A stretch of 64,000 nucleotides of DNA from Poecilobothrus nobilitatus (Eukaryota > Arthropoda > Insecta > Diptera > Dolichopodidae), in contig OX352774.1 of assembly GCA_947095535.1 (NCBI GenBank), forward strand, positions 76,570,416-76,634,415, given 5' to 3'. Below the pieces are notes generated by a model. It searched no databases and had not been told where the DNA came from. It worked only from the letters and a program-made list of their open reading frames with translations. Positions 1 to 11,800 of the stretch are shown one piece after another. Every line of letters begins with the position of its first letter. Within the stretch, counting starts at the first letter, position 1. Both the position numbers and the translations under genes were made by a program.

Positions 1-1
1 T

Positions 2-583
2 GGTAAAAGTTTTCAAGATGTAATTAGGAAATTTCGAACAAAATTTGGTAGAGAAAATGCTCCAACAAATCGTGCCATCAAGCTGATGGTTGATAAATTT
101 CTAGAAACTGGATCTGTTCTTGATAACAGAGGCAACATTTATCAACGTAGTGGCCGTTCAACCGAGAATGTAGCAGCTGTGAGCAGAAGTGTTGAAGAAG
201 ATCCAAAAACTTCCATTCGTCATCGTTCGCAGCAATTAAACATCAAACCATCCACATTATTCAACATTTTGCATCGTGATCTCCATTTAAAGGCTTATAA
301 GATCCAGATGGTGCAAGAATTAAAGCCAACTGACAATGCATTACGTCGACAATTCGTTTCTTGGGCAATCGAAAAACAAGAAGAAAATGAGAATTTTTTT
401 AACAAAATAATCTTCACCGACGAAGCTCATTTCCAGCTAAATGGCTACGTCAATAAACAGAATTGCCGCATTTGGGGTGAAGAGAATCCAAGGGTTATCT
501 TAGAGCAACCAGTACATCCACAAAAAGTTACGGTTTGGTGTGGTTTGTGGTCAGGAGGTAGTTATAACGTCGGTAAGTTATAA
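2..583 (+). pseudogene. Mariner-type (IS630/Tc1/mariner) transposase, partial
   Basis: Open frame entering from the left edge (codons in frame from base 2; first Met codon at 86). The N-terminal part looks like the insect transposon helix-turn-helix domain often annotated DUF4817 (GRENAPTNRAIKLMVDKF, then the RSGRS linker). A DDE superfamily core follows, with the first catalytic Asp in FTDEAHF (residue 112 counted from the Met at 86) and the family block VTVWCGLWSGG near the end. The frame then leaves the family pattern after WSGG and stops at 583, so the second and third catalytic acidic residues are missing. Downstream sequence is repeat family A. This enzyme class cuts and pastes DNA at TA sites in the nucleus; this copy cannot be active. 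Whether the 5' end is intact lies outside the window. Family recognised by motif, not by search. Confidence 0.8.
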
Positions 584-588
584 CGTCG
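561..588. repeat. 16-bp tandem duplication at the transposase break
   Basis: GTTATAACGTCG occurs at 561-572 and again at 577-588, a period of 16 bp. It sits where the transposase reading frame leaves its family pattern and just before family A sequence, so it probably marks a repair or insertion junction. Confidence 0.6.
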
Positions 589-760
589 TAAAATATCTCA
601 AATTGTTTAAAATATGATCAAGTTATATAGAAACAGGATATATTACGTTCATACGGGTATCCCAGAGTTGACACAGTCTACTCTATTGCACTCTTCCTCG
701 TTTTTATAAAAATTTATCTCTAAATTCTTTCGAAAGAGATTAAATTGATTGTAAGGGAAA
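584..760 (+). repeat. Family A repeat, 3' end fragment
   Basis: The stretch with GATCAAG, AGAAACAGGATATATTACG, TTCATACGGGTATCCCAG and CACTCTTCCTCGTTTTT recurs at 11,605-11,700 (+), 42,165-42,215 (+), 44,110-44,215 (-) and 19,478-19,545 (-). It is the 3' end of the longer element described at 44,110-44,860. No coding capacity seen. Confidence 0.7.
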
Positions 761-2330
761 ATAATTTGTACACGATTCTATTAAAATTTATTAAAATTAA
801 TATTTTTGTATTGTTAACAAAATTTCGAGAACTTATTTGTTTTATTTATTTTTTCTTTTATATCTTTTTAATGAATTTCCTTGTTATAAATTTTATAAAA
901 TATATATTGTAGATACAAACTTTTGACATTAAATTCATATTGTTATATACATACATGTTAAACGAAAATAATTACTTAATTCCTTTATTTTTACTCATTT
1001 TAAAAAGGTTTTTGGAATTTATTAAATAAATGTTTGCCAGAAAATAATTTATAGGTATATTTTGAAAAGTTCTAAAACTTAATAAAGAATTTTTATAATT
1101 AGACAACAATTTAGAAAACATAAGTTGTATTCATAAGTTGCGATAACATTGGGTAAAGTTTAAAAGGGCTAATTTGCAGTAGAGACTGCGGACAACAGTC
1201 AGTTATAGAATTTACATATGAATAAGAGGTTTATTTAAATTCTAGCTATTAATATTAAGAATCATACTTTAGAATAAGCCTCACCGAAGTACATGGTTAT
1301 TAACTCATACTTATAGAGATTATTAACTCTATTGAGTTTAATTTTCTATTTTAAAAGTACTCTGTATTAGTTTTAAAAATATTGAATGTTAAGATTCTAT
1401 GGATACTGTACAGAAATCCTTACATTCATATGCTTGTTACAAAATCATATTATTTTTTTAATTAAGTATATGTTATTAGTTTGACTTACGCTTAAAAAAA
1501 TTTGTTCCTCATTTTTGAGACACAGTTTTATACTTGTGTCAACGGGTAAAAGAATGGTTTACCTGTATCAAGAAACAACGGTGATATCAATTAAAGGTAA
1601 TATATTAGGCGATATAACGACAATGCTTAAATCTAAAATTTTAATTGATGAACTAAAGGAATACAGATAATTGTTGTTTTTCTTTTAATCATATTTAATT
1701 AAAGCAATACCATATTTTAAATCGTAATCATTTCGAGAATGTTATCTATTTTTAGTATTTTAATAATTGGAGCTCAGAAGGTTCCATCTATAATTGGATC
1801 CAGATATTAATTCCATCTATTATGCATTGCTCAACTATTTTTAATTTAAAATACTTTTAATTTTAAATACAATTACAAATAGTTTATTTTACCGTTAGAT
1901 ATTAATGGTAATAGTATTCACCATTCGCCTATAAATATGCGAAAGATGTATTTAAAAGCACGATTAGAGTAAAACGTATGAGGTTAAAATATTCTCGAAT
2001 TGTTTAAGTGCTCTAAGTAATATTTAAAAGAAAAATAACAAAGTCCAGATTGCAAAAATAAATCAGACATCTCCTAACCACTTCTAATAAAAATATTAAA
2101 CTGATATAGATTCTTAGTCACCACGGCATAGTTGGCAACAAGAGAGCCTATAAAGAGACTAAGATTCTCTTGTCAAATATTTTTTCTTAATAAAAAAGTG
2201 AAACAAATTGTAAAAGTCTGAATAGAACAGGATAGAATTAGGCTAGGCCACACTCTTTTCACCAAAATACACATATTTAAAAAAGCTATCTTACCAACCT
2301 GCCGTTAGTTTTTGTTTACTTCTTTATTAT
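761..2330. other. AT-rich stretch with a possible SINE-A remnant
   Basis: No gene seen. Roughly 1,130-1,300 resembles 26,400-26,480 (shared TGGGTAA, TTTAAA, TTTGC and GAGAC/AGAGAC blocks, then TAAGC-TCA), so it may be a decayed minus-strand SINE-A body. The rest is unremarkable AT-rich DNA. Confidence 0.35.
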
Positions 2331-2414
2331 TAACATATTTACTTAAATTATTTTACTCTTTTTGCTTAATTCTTTATTTATTTTTAATGTAAAATAATTT
2401 AAGTAAATATGTTA
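2331..2414. repeat. Perfect 26-bp inverted repeat (hairpin)
   Basis: The left arm 2331-2356 (TAACATATTTACTTAAATTA...) and right arm 2389-2414 are exact reverse complements, separated by a 32-nt T-rich loop. The arms contain a few C and G positions, so this is more than a simple AT palindrome. It may be the core of a foldback element; no TIR family was recognised. Confidence 0.8.
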
Positions 2415-2879
2415 AAATAATATGAATATGTAAATCTAAATTTTATAACATTGTCTAATTAACTTACAAATCTATAGATAAATAAATATTTCAAGTTATT
2501 CTAATTTAATGTAAGCGCAAAATGATCTAAGTAGCCGAGAGTAACTTCTCACCGTCTCATAATTTACTCATATAGTATCAGATGAAAATAAATAAATAAA
2601 TAAATGAGGGTAAGGAAAAATACAATAAAATTGAAAACAAAACCATCCTGAAGTGCGTTAATTGAATTTATAGCAATTTTGAAATTCGACCAATTATATT
2701 TTTCCAACCGAAAAATTTTACATTTTGTGTCTAGAATTAATAACGTTTTTTTAGTTTACTACTTCTTAGCACAAAACTTGAGAAAAATACTAAATTTAAT
2801 AGAGAAAAAGAAGAATGCAACTCATAAATATAGGAGCTCATACTTAGCTTGCACGTCCAATTTGTGAAATACATTTCCC

Positions 2880-3096
2880 CAGTCGTATATAATTTACATA
2901 AGCTCAAGCAGTCAGTTAATTTAGAACCGCTAAAATTTTCATTTGATTTCACTTTTACAATCTAAGTTTAATTTATTTCCTTACCCCTTTTCCATTCCAC
3001 ATCCTATTCGTCAGCCATTATACTGCTTTGCAGTTACGGTGATTAGCCCATTGTACTGGCTAGATTTACACCTACCACTGGAAAAAAAAAAGTATG
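2880..3096 (+). mobile_element. SINE-C, diverged copy
   Basis: The end resembles the body of the SINE-C copies at 9,175 and 17,715 (CAGCCATTATACTGCTTTGCAG, CCCATTGTACTGGCTAG, CACCTACCACTGG) and finishes in an A-run at 3,081-3,091. The 5' part is poorly preserved and no tRNA-like head is visible. Confidence 0.45.
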
Positions 3097-4980
3097 TCGA
3101 ATTGTCCTTGCTTAGGTCAAATCGTTCTTTAGTCATTGGGTATTTAGTTTTCCATTTAGATATAAATTATTGGTTCTGATTGTTTTCCGGTTCAAAAATT
3201 TGTCGAAAAATAATAAGTATATGACCATCAGTAAGTTTAAAAATATCAAAGTTTGTTGTTGTTTGTTAATCATAATATTTATTGAAAAATTTAAGTGAGT
3301 TTGGTAAAGTTTATAAACTTGATCAATATAAAATCAGCTTAATAATTTTTCAGCCTCTTTTTGTACAAATTTCTGAAAGAGCTATTTTTGCTGAGAATGT
3401 GTTGTAAATTTTTTCCAAGTGTTATTAAATGATTGCTAAAATAATTATTCAATTGTTTAATAGTTAAACAGTGTTTGGTCAAATTGTTAAACATGATAAT
3501 AAGCTTGGTAAGTTTATAAAGAAGTTAAATAGTGTTTTTTTCTATCTCCTATTACTCTATTTAGGACTTGTTGAAGTTATAGGTTTGAATATTAGCTAGC
3601 GAGCACTTCTATATTTTATTCCATCTAACTTTACTTTGACGATCAATTCTTTTATTTTTCCTTTCCCTCTGACAGTCACGCTAATATTCGTATTGGTATA
3701 TAACTTCAGTGAAACATTATTTAGGCTTAAAAAAAAATGTTTAAAATAAAATACTTTACTTTTATACAATATTTTTTATATTGTACATACTTTACCGTTA
3801 TACATACAATAAAAACGACAATGATCGTAACACCTAGTAACACGTATTCATAGGTTTAAATTATCGCTAATGGGAATGGTTCTGTTTTCAGCACTTTATA
3901 AATAAAATGAACGGCAGCGTGTCTTATGTTTGTATTTCATTTATCTGTATTTTTTGCCATTTGTCTATAGTGTCGTTTGCCTGTATTTCACTTACCTGTA
4001 TTTCGATTGGCGGTATTTCATTCTAAATTAGGAGAGATTTAAGAGTTGCATTCAAAAGCAGGGCTATACGTTTTTTCCAGAATATTTATATATATGTATA
4101 TGTGATAATCTGAATTAGAAGGGAAATGAAAAGGCAAAGAAATACAGACTTGTGACAGTAACCCAAAATTGACACATCATTTAATGCATAAAATTTCAAA
4201 ATTTTAAAATTTTTAAAGAGTTTTTTAAATATGTCATCAAAAAAATCTCAAACGGTTTAACAAGTTTACGCAGTGATATGAATATAAAATGATTTATAAT
4301 ATGTACATATACATATACATTCATGTTAAATATTTTCAATGTCATATTTTTGAATATTATATATAAAGCTAATTTTTAGAAAGATACAAATGAAAATTGA
4401 AATGAATAAAAATAACAATAAAACTGAAAATAGGCGAATAAAAGAAAGAGAAAAAGAAATCTGCTTTTTTTTTTGTTTTTTTTTCTGTTATTTGTTTGAA
4501 ACCTTGAAAAAAATTTCCTACATTTAGGGTATATGATTTTCGTTTTTTTCTTTTTCTGTATTTTTTTTTTTTTTTTAATATGAATGTACATGTAAGTGTA
4601 TGTATTTATAGGAAATTATTTCTTAGAAAAAATAACGGTTCAAGGAAATCAATAATAATATTTTTTTTTTTATTATTATTTTCCTTTAGGAAAAAAAGAA
4701 AAATATTTTTTTAAGGACTTTTCATGAAATTATTTTTTTTCTTTTATTAGGATTCTGGATTGGAAAAATTGACAAAAAAATTTTCAAGGTTTAATAATTA
4801 GTATAATTGTTTTGTTATTAATATAGCATTGAAGTATTATAATATTTGAATATAGGCATTTTTAAGACATTTTAATTACACCCATATACTCTTTAATAAA
4901 TGTGTGTATTTTTGTTTTTTTTTTTTTTTTCAAATTATTTAAAAATTGTGATGCGTATGTGTAAATCGAATGTTTATTAT
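3097..4980. other. AT-rich stretch, no gene; short minisatellite inside
   Basis: No coding region supported. Degenerate 15-16-bp repeats of the form CTGTATTTCACTTAC lie at about 3,929-4,025 (clear units at 3,945, 3,981, 3,996 and 4,011). From 4,430 to 4,940 there are long T and A runs that create spurious Lys/Phe reading frames. Confidence 0.5.
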
Positions 4981-5342
4981 GGGTATTTTTCTTTTTTAGC
5001 TTAGATTTGTGCTCTGAACAGATATTGATAACATATAGTACGTTCTGAACAGATTTAAAAATATTTTAACTCTAAACGCTCCGAAATAATTTTGAAGCAC
5101 AATAGAGTTTTAACTTGTCAAAAATGTTAAATCATATAAAAAAATAAAATTTTTGACATTTCAATTCAAATGCTCTGCGATATCTGTAAATTAAAATCGA
5201 ACATTTAGATCATACTCTGAGCGCCGTCTGAATGAAAAAAGAAACACAAAAGATAAATTCTGATCATTCAGACGAAAAAAGAAACACAAATTTTTTTTTC
5301 GACAGTTCTGGCTTTGCTCTGAACTAAAAAAGAAAAACACCC
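4981..5342. mobile_element. MITE-like element with ~20-bp terminal inverted repeats
   Basis: The left end GGGTATTTTTCTTTTTTAGC pairs with the right end, whose reverse complement begins GGGTGTTTTTCTTTTTTAGT, about 18 of 20 matching. It is flanked by TAT on both sides (possible target duplication). GCTCTGAAC recurs inside and next to both ends. No ORF, so a non-autonomous DNA transposon is likely. The superfamily is unclear. Confidence 0.6.
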
Positions 5343-5525
5343 TATGTTAATTTTAAAGTATTTTATCAATTAGCAAGCTTTCATTGAATTATTTGTTATC
5401 ATTTCTATTTGATTAACAAAGTTTCACAATTTTTTGCCTTTTTTTAAGGAGCGAATTATGTCTAAACAAATATAATCATAAGCTGCTAAAAAAAATATGC
5501 ATGTGGGAAATAAATGGAAGTGCCC

Positions 5526-5985
5526 TGAAATCTAATTTTCCAAAATCGCAAAAACTTCAGAATTTTAAATCAAATACCAAAAATTTCAAAATTTCAAAAT
5601 CATAATGCCAAATGACATACTCCTTCCTATATATCAAAATCCCAAATTTACGAAAATTGGAAATTTTCAATGTAAGCGAAATAATAAATGAGGTGTCATT
5701 CATAGAATTTTAAATATTTTACGGTTCTAAGCAAATATTTAGGAGGAATTTTAGAGTTAGTTATAAAATCAAAGTAGAATATAAAATATAATGTATTTTT
5801 TCGAAGTTTTTATTCGAGAAATTTTTTTGAGGTTCTCCCTAGTAATATTTCAATCTGCAAAAATGAGATTTAGGATTTTGTGATTTGGGATTTTGTGATA
5901 AAATGAAATAATTTTGGTAAATTATAATTTGGGATTTTGTGTTTAAGATTTTGTGTTTGGGATATTTTGAAAATAAGATTTCGTA
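5526..5985. repeat. Paired degenerate ~15-bp minisatellites in opposite orientation
   Basis: 5,526-5,660 is rich in units like CAAAATCGCAAAAACTT and TCAAAATCCCAAATTT. 5,866-5,985 carries the reverse complement type, for example GATTTGGGATTTTGTGATT, with a 15-bp step. The two blocks could fold on each other around about 200 bp of unique sequence. Confidence 0.5.
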
Positions 5986-6139
5986 CTCCATCCAAAAAAA
6001 AATAAGCTATTTAAAATATGTATCTAACAATTTTTCAAGGAAAGGTTCAAGTCTATTTTCTGTTTTTTTCTTTCTTTTTTGTTTTAATTCTTGAAAATTA
6101 ATTTTTTGTTATTGAAGTTTGACAAAAAATCGTGTTGTT

Positions 6140-6345
6140 CCTATTTTAACAGTCGCACTTTACAAATTTAAAGTTTTCACATCACTGTATTATCTTTTGC
6201 TATTCCTAGCCAGTAGACTCATTGACAGTTTAGGATTTTATCTCAATATATTAGTTTAAGGTGAGATGGGTTTAGTTAATAATAACCTGACACTACCAAT
6301 GGGATATATTAGGCGCTTTGAGAAGGTTATCACCTTCCAGTCGGC
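6140..6345 (+). mobile_element. SINE-C, 3' fragment
   Basis: GATGGGTTTAGTTAATAATAA, CTGACACTACCAATGGG and TTATCACCTTCC match, with changes, the conserved 3' end of the SINE-C copies at 9,415-9,510 and 18,310-18,390 (GGGTTTAGTCAGTAAGAATC). No tRNA head or A-tail is preserved here. Confidence 0.55.
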
Positions 6346-6486
6346 AATTTCTTAAATATGTACAACTTTACGATTTGTCAGGCAACTACTGAAAGTATAT
6401 AGAAAATTAGTTAAGAACATTTATTTATACTTTGATAGAATGGAGAGATTTAAAATTTTTAACAAAATAACTGCGGTCAGCGGCCT

Positions 6487-6612
6487 CTAACTGTGGTCTA
6501 GTGGGTAAGAGTATAAAATATATGGTAAACACCGAGGATCGAATCCCACACACGACATCAGAACAATTTCCTTTTGAGACATTTACAGTCATATGGAAAA
6601 AAATGTCGGCCG
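6487..6612 (+). mobile_element. SINE-B, tRNA-derived
   Basis: An A-box-like TGGTCTAGTGGGTAAGAG is followed by a B-box-like GGATCGAATCCCACACACGA, then GACATTTACAG. The same order is seen at 9,611-9,752 (+) and 20,541-20,670 (-). It is a tRNA-related head with pol III promoter boxes but cannot fold as a tRNA. The tail is diverged. Confidence 0.6.
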
Positions 6613-6681
6613 TCAATGATCGTCGATATTATATCATTCATTCAAAAGTACCAGATGTGCGGGTGAAAACAAAACTACGAG

Positions 6682-6708
6682 TATGATAATATTTAAAATA
6701 TTATCATA
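6682..6708. repeat. Short palindrome
   Basis: ATGATAATATTTAAAATATTATCAT, written here as ATGATAATATTT plus its near-exact reverse complement, is an almost perfect dyad in AT sequence. Biological meaning unknown. Confidence 0.5.
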
Positions 6709-7083
6709 ATTATGAAAAGAAAGGATAAATCCTACTTACATCAAAATATTTTAATATTTTTTCGAAATATGAAACCATTTGTAACTCTATATTTTTTATG
6801 TAAAATCTGCAACATCTGACACGCCTAAAATAACTTATCTAGAATATTTATTATTAGAACTTTTTAAGTGCACTCGAAAGTATGTACTCTTATTAAAAAT
6901 CCGATAATTTATTTGATTCTTTATTGATTTTAATTCAATATGATTCAAAATTTTGTTTTACATTTTATACATTGGATTATGATTTATCGACAAGAAACAG
7001 ACTTAAAAAAATAATTAGTTTAAACAAGTCTATTAGGTTTTCTTCAAAGCGAATTAAAAAACAGAAAAAAAACCTCATCCTTT

Positions 7084-7780
7084 GTATGCTTTTTAGCATA
7101 TTTCTAAAACAATTTTTAAAAAATGTGCCTATTAGTTTTACTCTGTCCGTCCGTCCGTCTGTCTGAAAAACTTCTACACCATTTAAGTTAGAGCAATGAA
7201 ATTTTAAGCATGCGGGTAGATCTCATAAAAAAATTAATGTTGTAGAACAACTTTTTCATCCCAGCCCCATCCATTACGGAGCTACAGCGCTTCAAACTTT
7301 GAAAAAGTGTTTTTTACCTTTATCATCTAAAGTCCTTCTTTACCATTTAAAGAATTTCTTTCAAATCTAAATACTAAATTTAAAAATTGAAATTCAAAAT
7401 TATAGATTAAGATAGGAACTTGAGATTTTAAGGAAAAAATGAACTTTTATAAATAGTATAAGTTTCCCCAGTTTTTGTACCACCCCTTGTTTAGAAGCTA
7501 TTACGGTTGAAAAATTGAAAATTTGCTATTTTTAGATACCTTTAACTTAGGCCCCTGTACCAATTTTTCTTCGGCAAGACATAAACATTAAAGCTTCAGT
7601 AATACATTTTTATGTGTGTTAACGGTTTTTCTTAGTTATATAGGGTTTCAGACTTACAGCCCTTCAAAATTACAAAAATTTTCTTATTTTATGAAATTTT
7701 CAAAATTTGGTGCAAAGTCACAATTCTAAACAGTTTTGGAAATGTGCGCGTTGATTTACATTTTGCCATGTTTTCATTTT
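7084..7780 (+). repeat. Family B complex repeat
   Basis: Begins near ATGTGCCTATTAGTTTTACT, has a CTGTCCGTCCGTCCGTCTG array at 7,142-7,162, then AACTTCTACACC and CCATCCATTACGGAGCTACA, and ends GGAAATGTGCGCGTTGATTT. The same order occurs at 60,885-62,150 (+) and reversed at 19,790-20,420. Non-coding; no TIR or LTR recognised. A fragment of the start is also at 17,517-17,560. Confidence 0.7.
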
Positions 7781-9174
7781 ATGGCGTAGCTCATTTACGT
7801 CAAAATGAGACAAAATCATTTAACTAAAAACAATATTAGAGTTTTTCATTTTATTTTTTATAAGATCTGTTAGACAAATGACTTGATAATTTTATGCGAC
7901 AAATCAAGGTTACTTAACCTACACCATATATATTTGCCTACTGCCTAGATCTCCTGTATGAGTTTTATTTATAAATTTATTTTAAGTAAAAAAAAATATT
8001 ATTTTTTACAATTCACTATATGAGTTAGCCAATTTTTTTTTTCTGTTTGTTTATTGCACCTCGAACTAAAAGTTTTATTAAATTAAATTTTTTTGTTTTT
8101 TTTTTTTTGCAAATGAAGACATGAGTTGAAAATAAAATTTTAAAAAAGCTGCAAAAAAAAAAAAGAAACTGTCCAGACATATTAAAAAAAAAAATATTTG
8201 TTAAATAAAAATTAACAGAAAATATCATGAAAAAAAAAAAGGGGATAAACGAACAAACAAACCAAACAATAAAAAAAATTGATCCTTAATTGCAAAAACG
8301 AATCATTAGCTTATACATAAGGTCATTGTGTCATCGAGGTTTTCTTGATTTTTAATTTTTGTTTTTTTTTTTTTCATATTATCCCTAAAATTTTTAATTA
8401 ATCTACATCTGCTTTTTTTTTTTTTTTTTTTTTTTTTTGAAGAAAACTTTTGGCAAAATTTATTCAAGTTTTGGAGGATTTTCCATTTTGTTCTGGTTGT
8501 TTTTTGTGATTTACTTTTTTTTTAGGGAAAACGTCAATGACAACAATAAGGCAATAGAAAAATCAAAATCAAATTATTGCCACATGCTATTTTTTCTTTC
8601 ACTAATATTCTTATTTCAAATATATGCATACAACACACATATACTGATACAAATATAATTTTTAAAAACTCATTCAAAAATTTTTCTTCTTTTGTGACAT
8701 AGGTGAAATATTTATAAACACCTACGCCGCCCATTACTATAATATAAAGATTCTTTTTTAATGTAATAATTTGATTTTTTCTGTTTTTTTTGCTTAACTA
8801 ATGTTTTGTTTGATACCTTGAATAAATAGAGATTGGAGTTGATATAAAAGAAAAAGGTAGTAATGAAAGGTTCTATGCTGGTATTTAAAATGTATATGTC
8901 TTTTTTAATTTTTTGAGCTTCGATGGAATTCATTTAAGAGAACCAATTTAATTTCGTCAAAGCCTTTTGTTTCAGCTAGCATTCATCATCATTAGATAAT
9001 AAACTACTTACAAAATACATTAATAATTGGTGTTAGCGTGTATTGAGTTTAAAGTTTATATTTTTCGACTTCGAAAATATGCAATGGTTGTATTTTAAAT
9101 ATTTAATTGCTAAAATCTAACAAAATTCAAAAATTTCCTAAATTCAAACTATAACTAAATCTTAACTACAACTA
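7781..9174. other. AT-rich stretch with long homopolymers, no gene
   Basis: Contains many A/T runs, the longest being 26 T at about 8,413-8,438. Short frames here are low-complexity Lys/Phe peptides and are not credible genes. Confidence 0.7.
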
Positions 9175-9521
9175 ATTATATTAGCAATAATAACAATAAT
9201 TACCTCATGTGGTTACTATATACTACTAATACATGTTGTAACTGTTGTGACGGCTTTAGTCACTGTTAGCAAAATAGTAATAATAATAGGCGGATTCATT
9301 GTTTCCTTACAGTCCCACTACCAATTCAATGTTTCCGTATCCATTTCCTTTCCTTTGCTATCCTTACTCCCTAGCCAATATGCTGCGTTCGCAGGTAAGG
9401 ATTTCATCCCATTATATTGGCTAAAGGGGGAGGTGGGTTTAGTCAGTAAGAATCTGACACTACAAAGGGGGAAATTCTTGGTGTCTTTGGAAGATTTCCA
9501 CCTCCCTTAGGAAAAAAAAAA
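9175..9521 (+). mobile_element. SINE-C, 5'-truncated copy
   Basis: About 340 bp nearly the same as 18,090-18,402: GTGACGGCTTTAGTCACTGT, GGCGGATTCATTGTTTCCTT, CTGCGTTCGCAGGTAAGG, GGGTTTAGTCAGTAAGAATC and TTCCACCTCCCTTAG, ending in an A-run. It is preceded by a short TAA-rich stretch like the one inside the 17,715 copy, but no tRNA-like head remains, as expected for a retrotransposed SINE. Confidence 0.75.
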
Positions 9522-9610
9522 TATCTCACATGTCATTTAATCTTATATTATGTAAAAGAACATTATTATTCTTTACTCGACGAATTTTAACGTATTACCA
9601 AAGAAATTTG

Positions 9611-9752
9611 TCACCGGGGCCTCGGTGGACTAGTGGGTAAAAGCATATATTGCCCCTTACGACATTTACAGCCACGCCTGAACAGGAAAGGCTGTGTAAT
9701 TTCCTGACCACATTTATGTGGCAGAGAAATGTATCCAAAAAAAAAAAAAATT
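9611..9752 (+). mobile_element. SINE-B copy with A-tail
   Basis: Head GGCCTCGGTGGACTAGTGGG, then CCCTTACGACATTTACAGCC, GAACAGGAAAGGCTGTGTAA and GGCAGAGAAATGTATCC, ending in 13 A. Matches the reversed element at 20,541-20,670. The B-box segment is deleted in this copy. Confidence 0.65.
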
Positions 9753-9884
9753 TGTCAATTATAGTAGATGAAATTTAATCGGAATAAAAACTAATATCTT
9801 TTAGAATAATTATAAAACTTCATCAATAACAATTTTTGATTAGTCCACTTTTCTTTCGAAACACACAAAGGTGTGCATTAATAT

Positions 9885-10290
9885 TTGTTTTCCTTCCCAG
9901 TCCTATAAGGAGGTAAAAAAACTTAGTTATTTAATGGTTATATTTGAATAAGCTTCAGTTTCTGGAATACTTAGTTTCACTAAGCCGTTGATTACTCGGC
10001 TGTAGCTATTGTACAAGACTATAAAACTTAAACGTTATTATTTGAGCGCCATCTATTATATTATACAAGAATTATTTTATTATTATTTATTATATGTATA
10101 TTACAATATGATATTAATTGTAAGATATATATACTTAGTTTTTATTTAATTATATTATACAAATTATACATTATAAGAAAAATTTATATTAATTTTTATT
10201 AATCTATATGACCCAGCCTACATTTGAGCTCGAGATTTTCCAAATGAAAGACCGCTGTCTTAACTACTATACCATTGATTGTATATTAAT
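9885..10290 (-). mobile_element. SINE-A, near full-length
   Basis: Read on the minus strand it starts with a tRNA-like head (CAATGGTATAGTAGTTAAGA, then GAGCTCAAATGTAGGCTGGG) at 10,205-10,285. An AT-rich middle follows, then the conserved block TGTACAATAGCTACAGCCGA and AGTAATCAACGGCTTAGTG, AAACTGAAGCTTA, and an end with CTCCTTATAGGACTGGGAAG. The same order is in 46,857-47,266 (+). Pol III-transcribed, LINE-mobilised SINEs have this layout. Confidence 0.75.
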
Positions 10291-10617
10291 ATACAAACAA
10301 CTTTATAATAAATTTATAAATTTTATATTTATCATAATATCTTTTGTATAATTTACGTCTAATAAAAATTTTATATCTTGTCTTAGAATTTTTAGTGCAA
10401 ACTAAAAAATATCATTTATGTCCTGTTTCCTTTGAAAGTCAATTCTTTTACATTTACACATGTAGTATTCATTAAAAGAATACTATCAGCTATAATTTAT
10501 TCTACAAGATTATAAAATAAAAAATGTTCAGCTTTTTTAAGCTAGTTTTCAGCTTATTATTTTAGAAAAGAGATGCAGTTTCTTATTTATTTTTTACTTG
10601 ACTGGATTAGTGCTCAC

Positions 10618-10785
10618 AGAAAATTGCGCAAAAACATAAATCCTTACACAGAATATTTCGGCCAAGGGAATATCAGCAGAAGAAAAATCCTCATACGAAA
10701 AATCAGCACAAAAAATTCCGCATAAATATAAGACTGCCCAAGAAAAATCTGCATACAGAATATTTTGGATAAGAAAATATCCGAA
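10618..10785. repeat. Degenerate 15-16-bp minisatellite
   Basis: Units starting at about 10,650, 10,666, 10,681, 10,695, 10,710, 10,741, 10,757 and 10,771 follow a loose consensus AGAAAAATCYGCATA with 14-16-bp spacing, or two steps where a unit has decayed. Related AAAATCC-rich repeats occur at 5.5-6.0 kb and 31.64 kb. Confidence 0.6.
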
Positions 10786-10840
10786 CCTGGTAAATCTTTT
10801 CTAAATAAAATATTTCATTGATATTATATTAATAGTTTTA

Positions 10841-11800
10841 CACCCGTTTGAACCATGTTCAAGCGTATAATAAATTTTCCATTACGTTTGTAATTGTAAC
10901 ACCTTAAAGAAGTCGAGCTAAATATAGTTTTAAAGGTATGGATCGTCTCAGAATCGAATTCTGAGTCGATTAAGCCATGTACATCCATCCGCCCGCCCGT
11001 CCGTCCGTCTGTCCATCAGCACGATAACTCAAATAATTTAGGAGCTAGGAGGCTGAACATTTTTTTAGGTCACTTTTGAAAAATTGTTAGTTTCGCTATT
11101 GAAATCCAGTATTTTCGACCACCGAGTTCGAGTAGCTGCCATTCAACTTCCTTCTTTATATGGAAATAACTCAGTATTTAGTGAATTTCGGTATCTGAAA
11201 TTTTGTAAAATGGTGTCGAGTTATAGGTCGACAACATCTGTAAAATTTGGTGGTGCTAATGCGACAGGTTCGGGTAGCTGCTTTACAACTTCTCTTTTTA
11301 AATGAAAATAACTTAGTGTCTATTGAAACTAGGTATCTAGTGAAGATATGTCTAATTACATGCCAACAATTTTCGAAAAATATGGTTGGTCTAGAGCAGC
11401 TGTTTCAGGATTCTTGCATCTATTGGAACTTAATTAAGCTAGGCGTTTGAAATCTTACAAATTGTGATCAAGTTTTATGGCAACAGCTTCTGTAAAACTT
11501 GATTGTGCTAGTGCAACAAGTTCGGCTTAGTTACCATACAACTCCATAATTTACATAAATATATCTCGGTAGATAACATCGGTACTAAAACATCTGCAAT
11601 TTTTAAAAAAATGATCAAGTTTTATAGAAACAGGATGGGTTACGTTCATATTGCTATCCCAGAGTTGTTACAGAGTCTACTCTACTGCAATTATATTAGT
11701 TTTTTGAAATATTTATGTAAAAAAATAATTAGGAGGAATTTTAGAGTAAATTTTAAAATATTCAAAAACCCCTGTCACACAAAATATTTGTTTGGAGTTT
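10841..11800 (+). repeat. Family A complex repeat, long copy
   Basis: Starts CCCGTTTGAACCATGTTCAA, has GAATCGAATTCTGAGTCGAT, a CCGCCCGCCCGTCCGTCCGT array at about 10,990, then ~140-bp sub-repeats (GAGTAGCTGCCATTCAACTT; GGGTAGCTGCTTTACAACTT), and a 3' end with GTTCATATTGCTATCCCAG, then AGGAGGAATTTTAGAGT. It is the same as the reversed copy at 44,110-44,860. Short frames inside are not conserved between copies. Confidence 0.75.
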
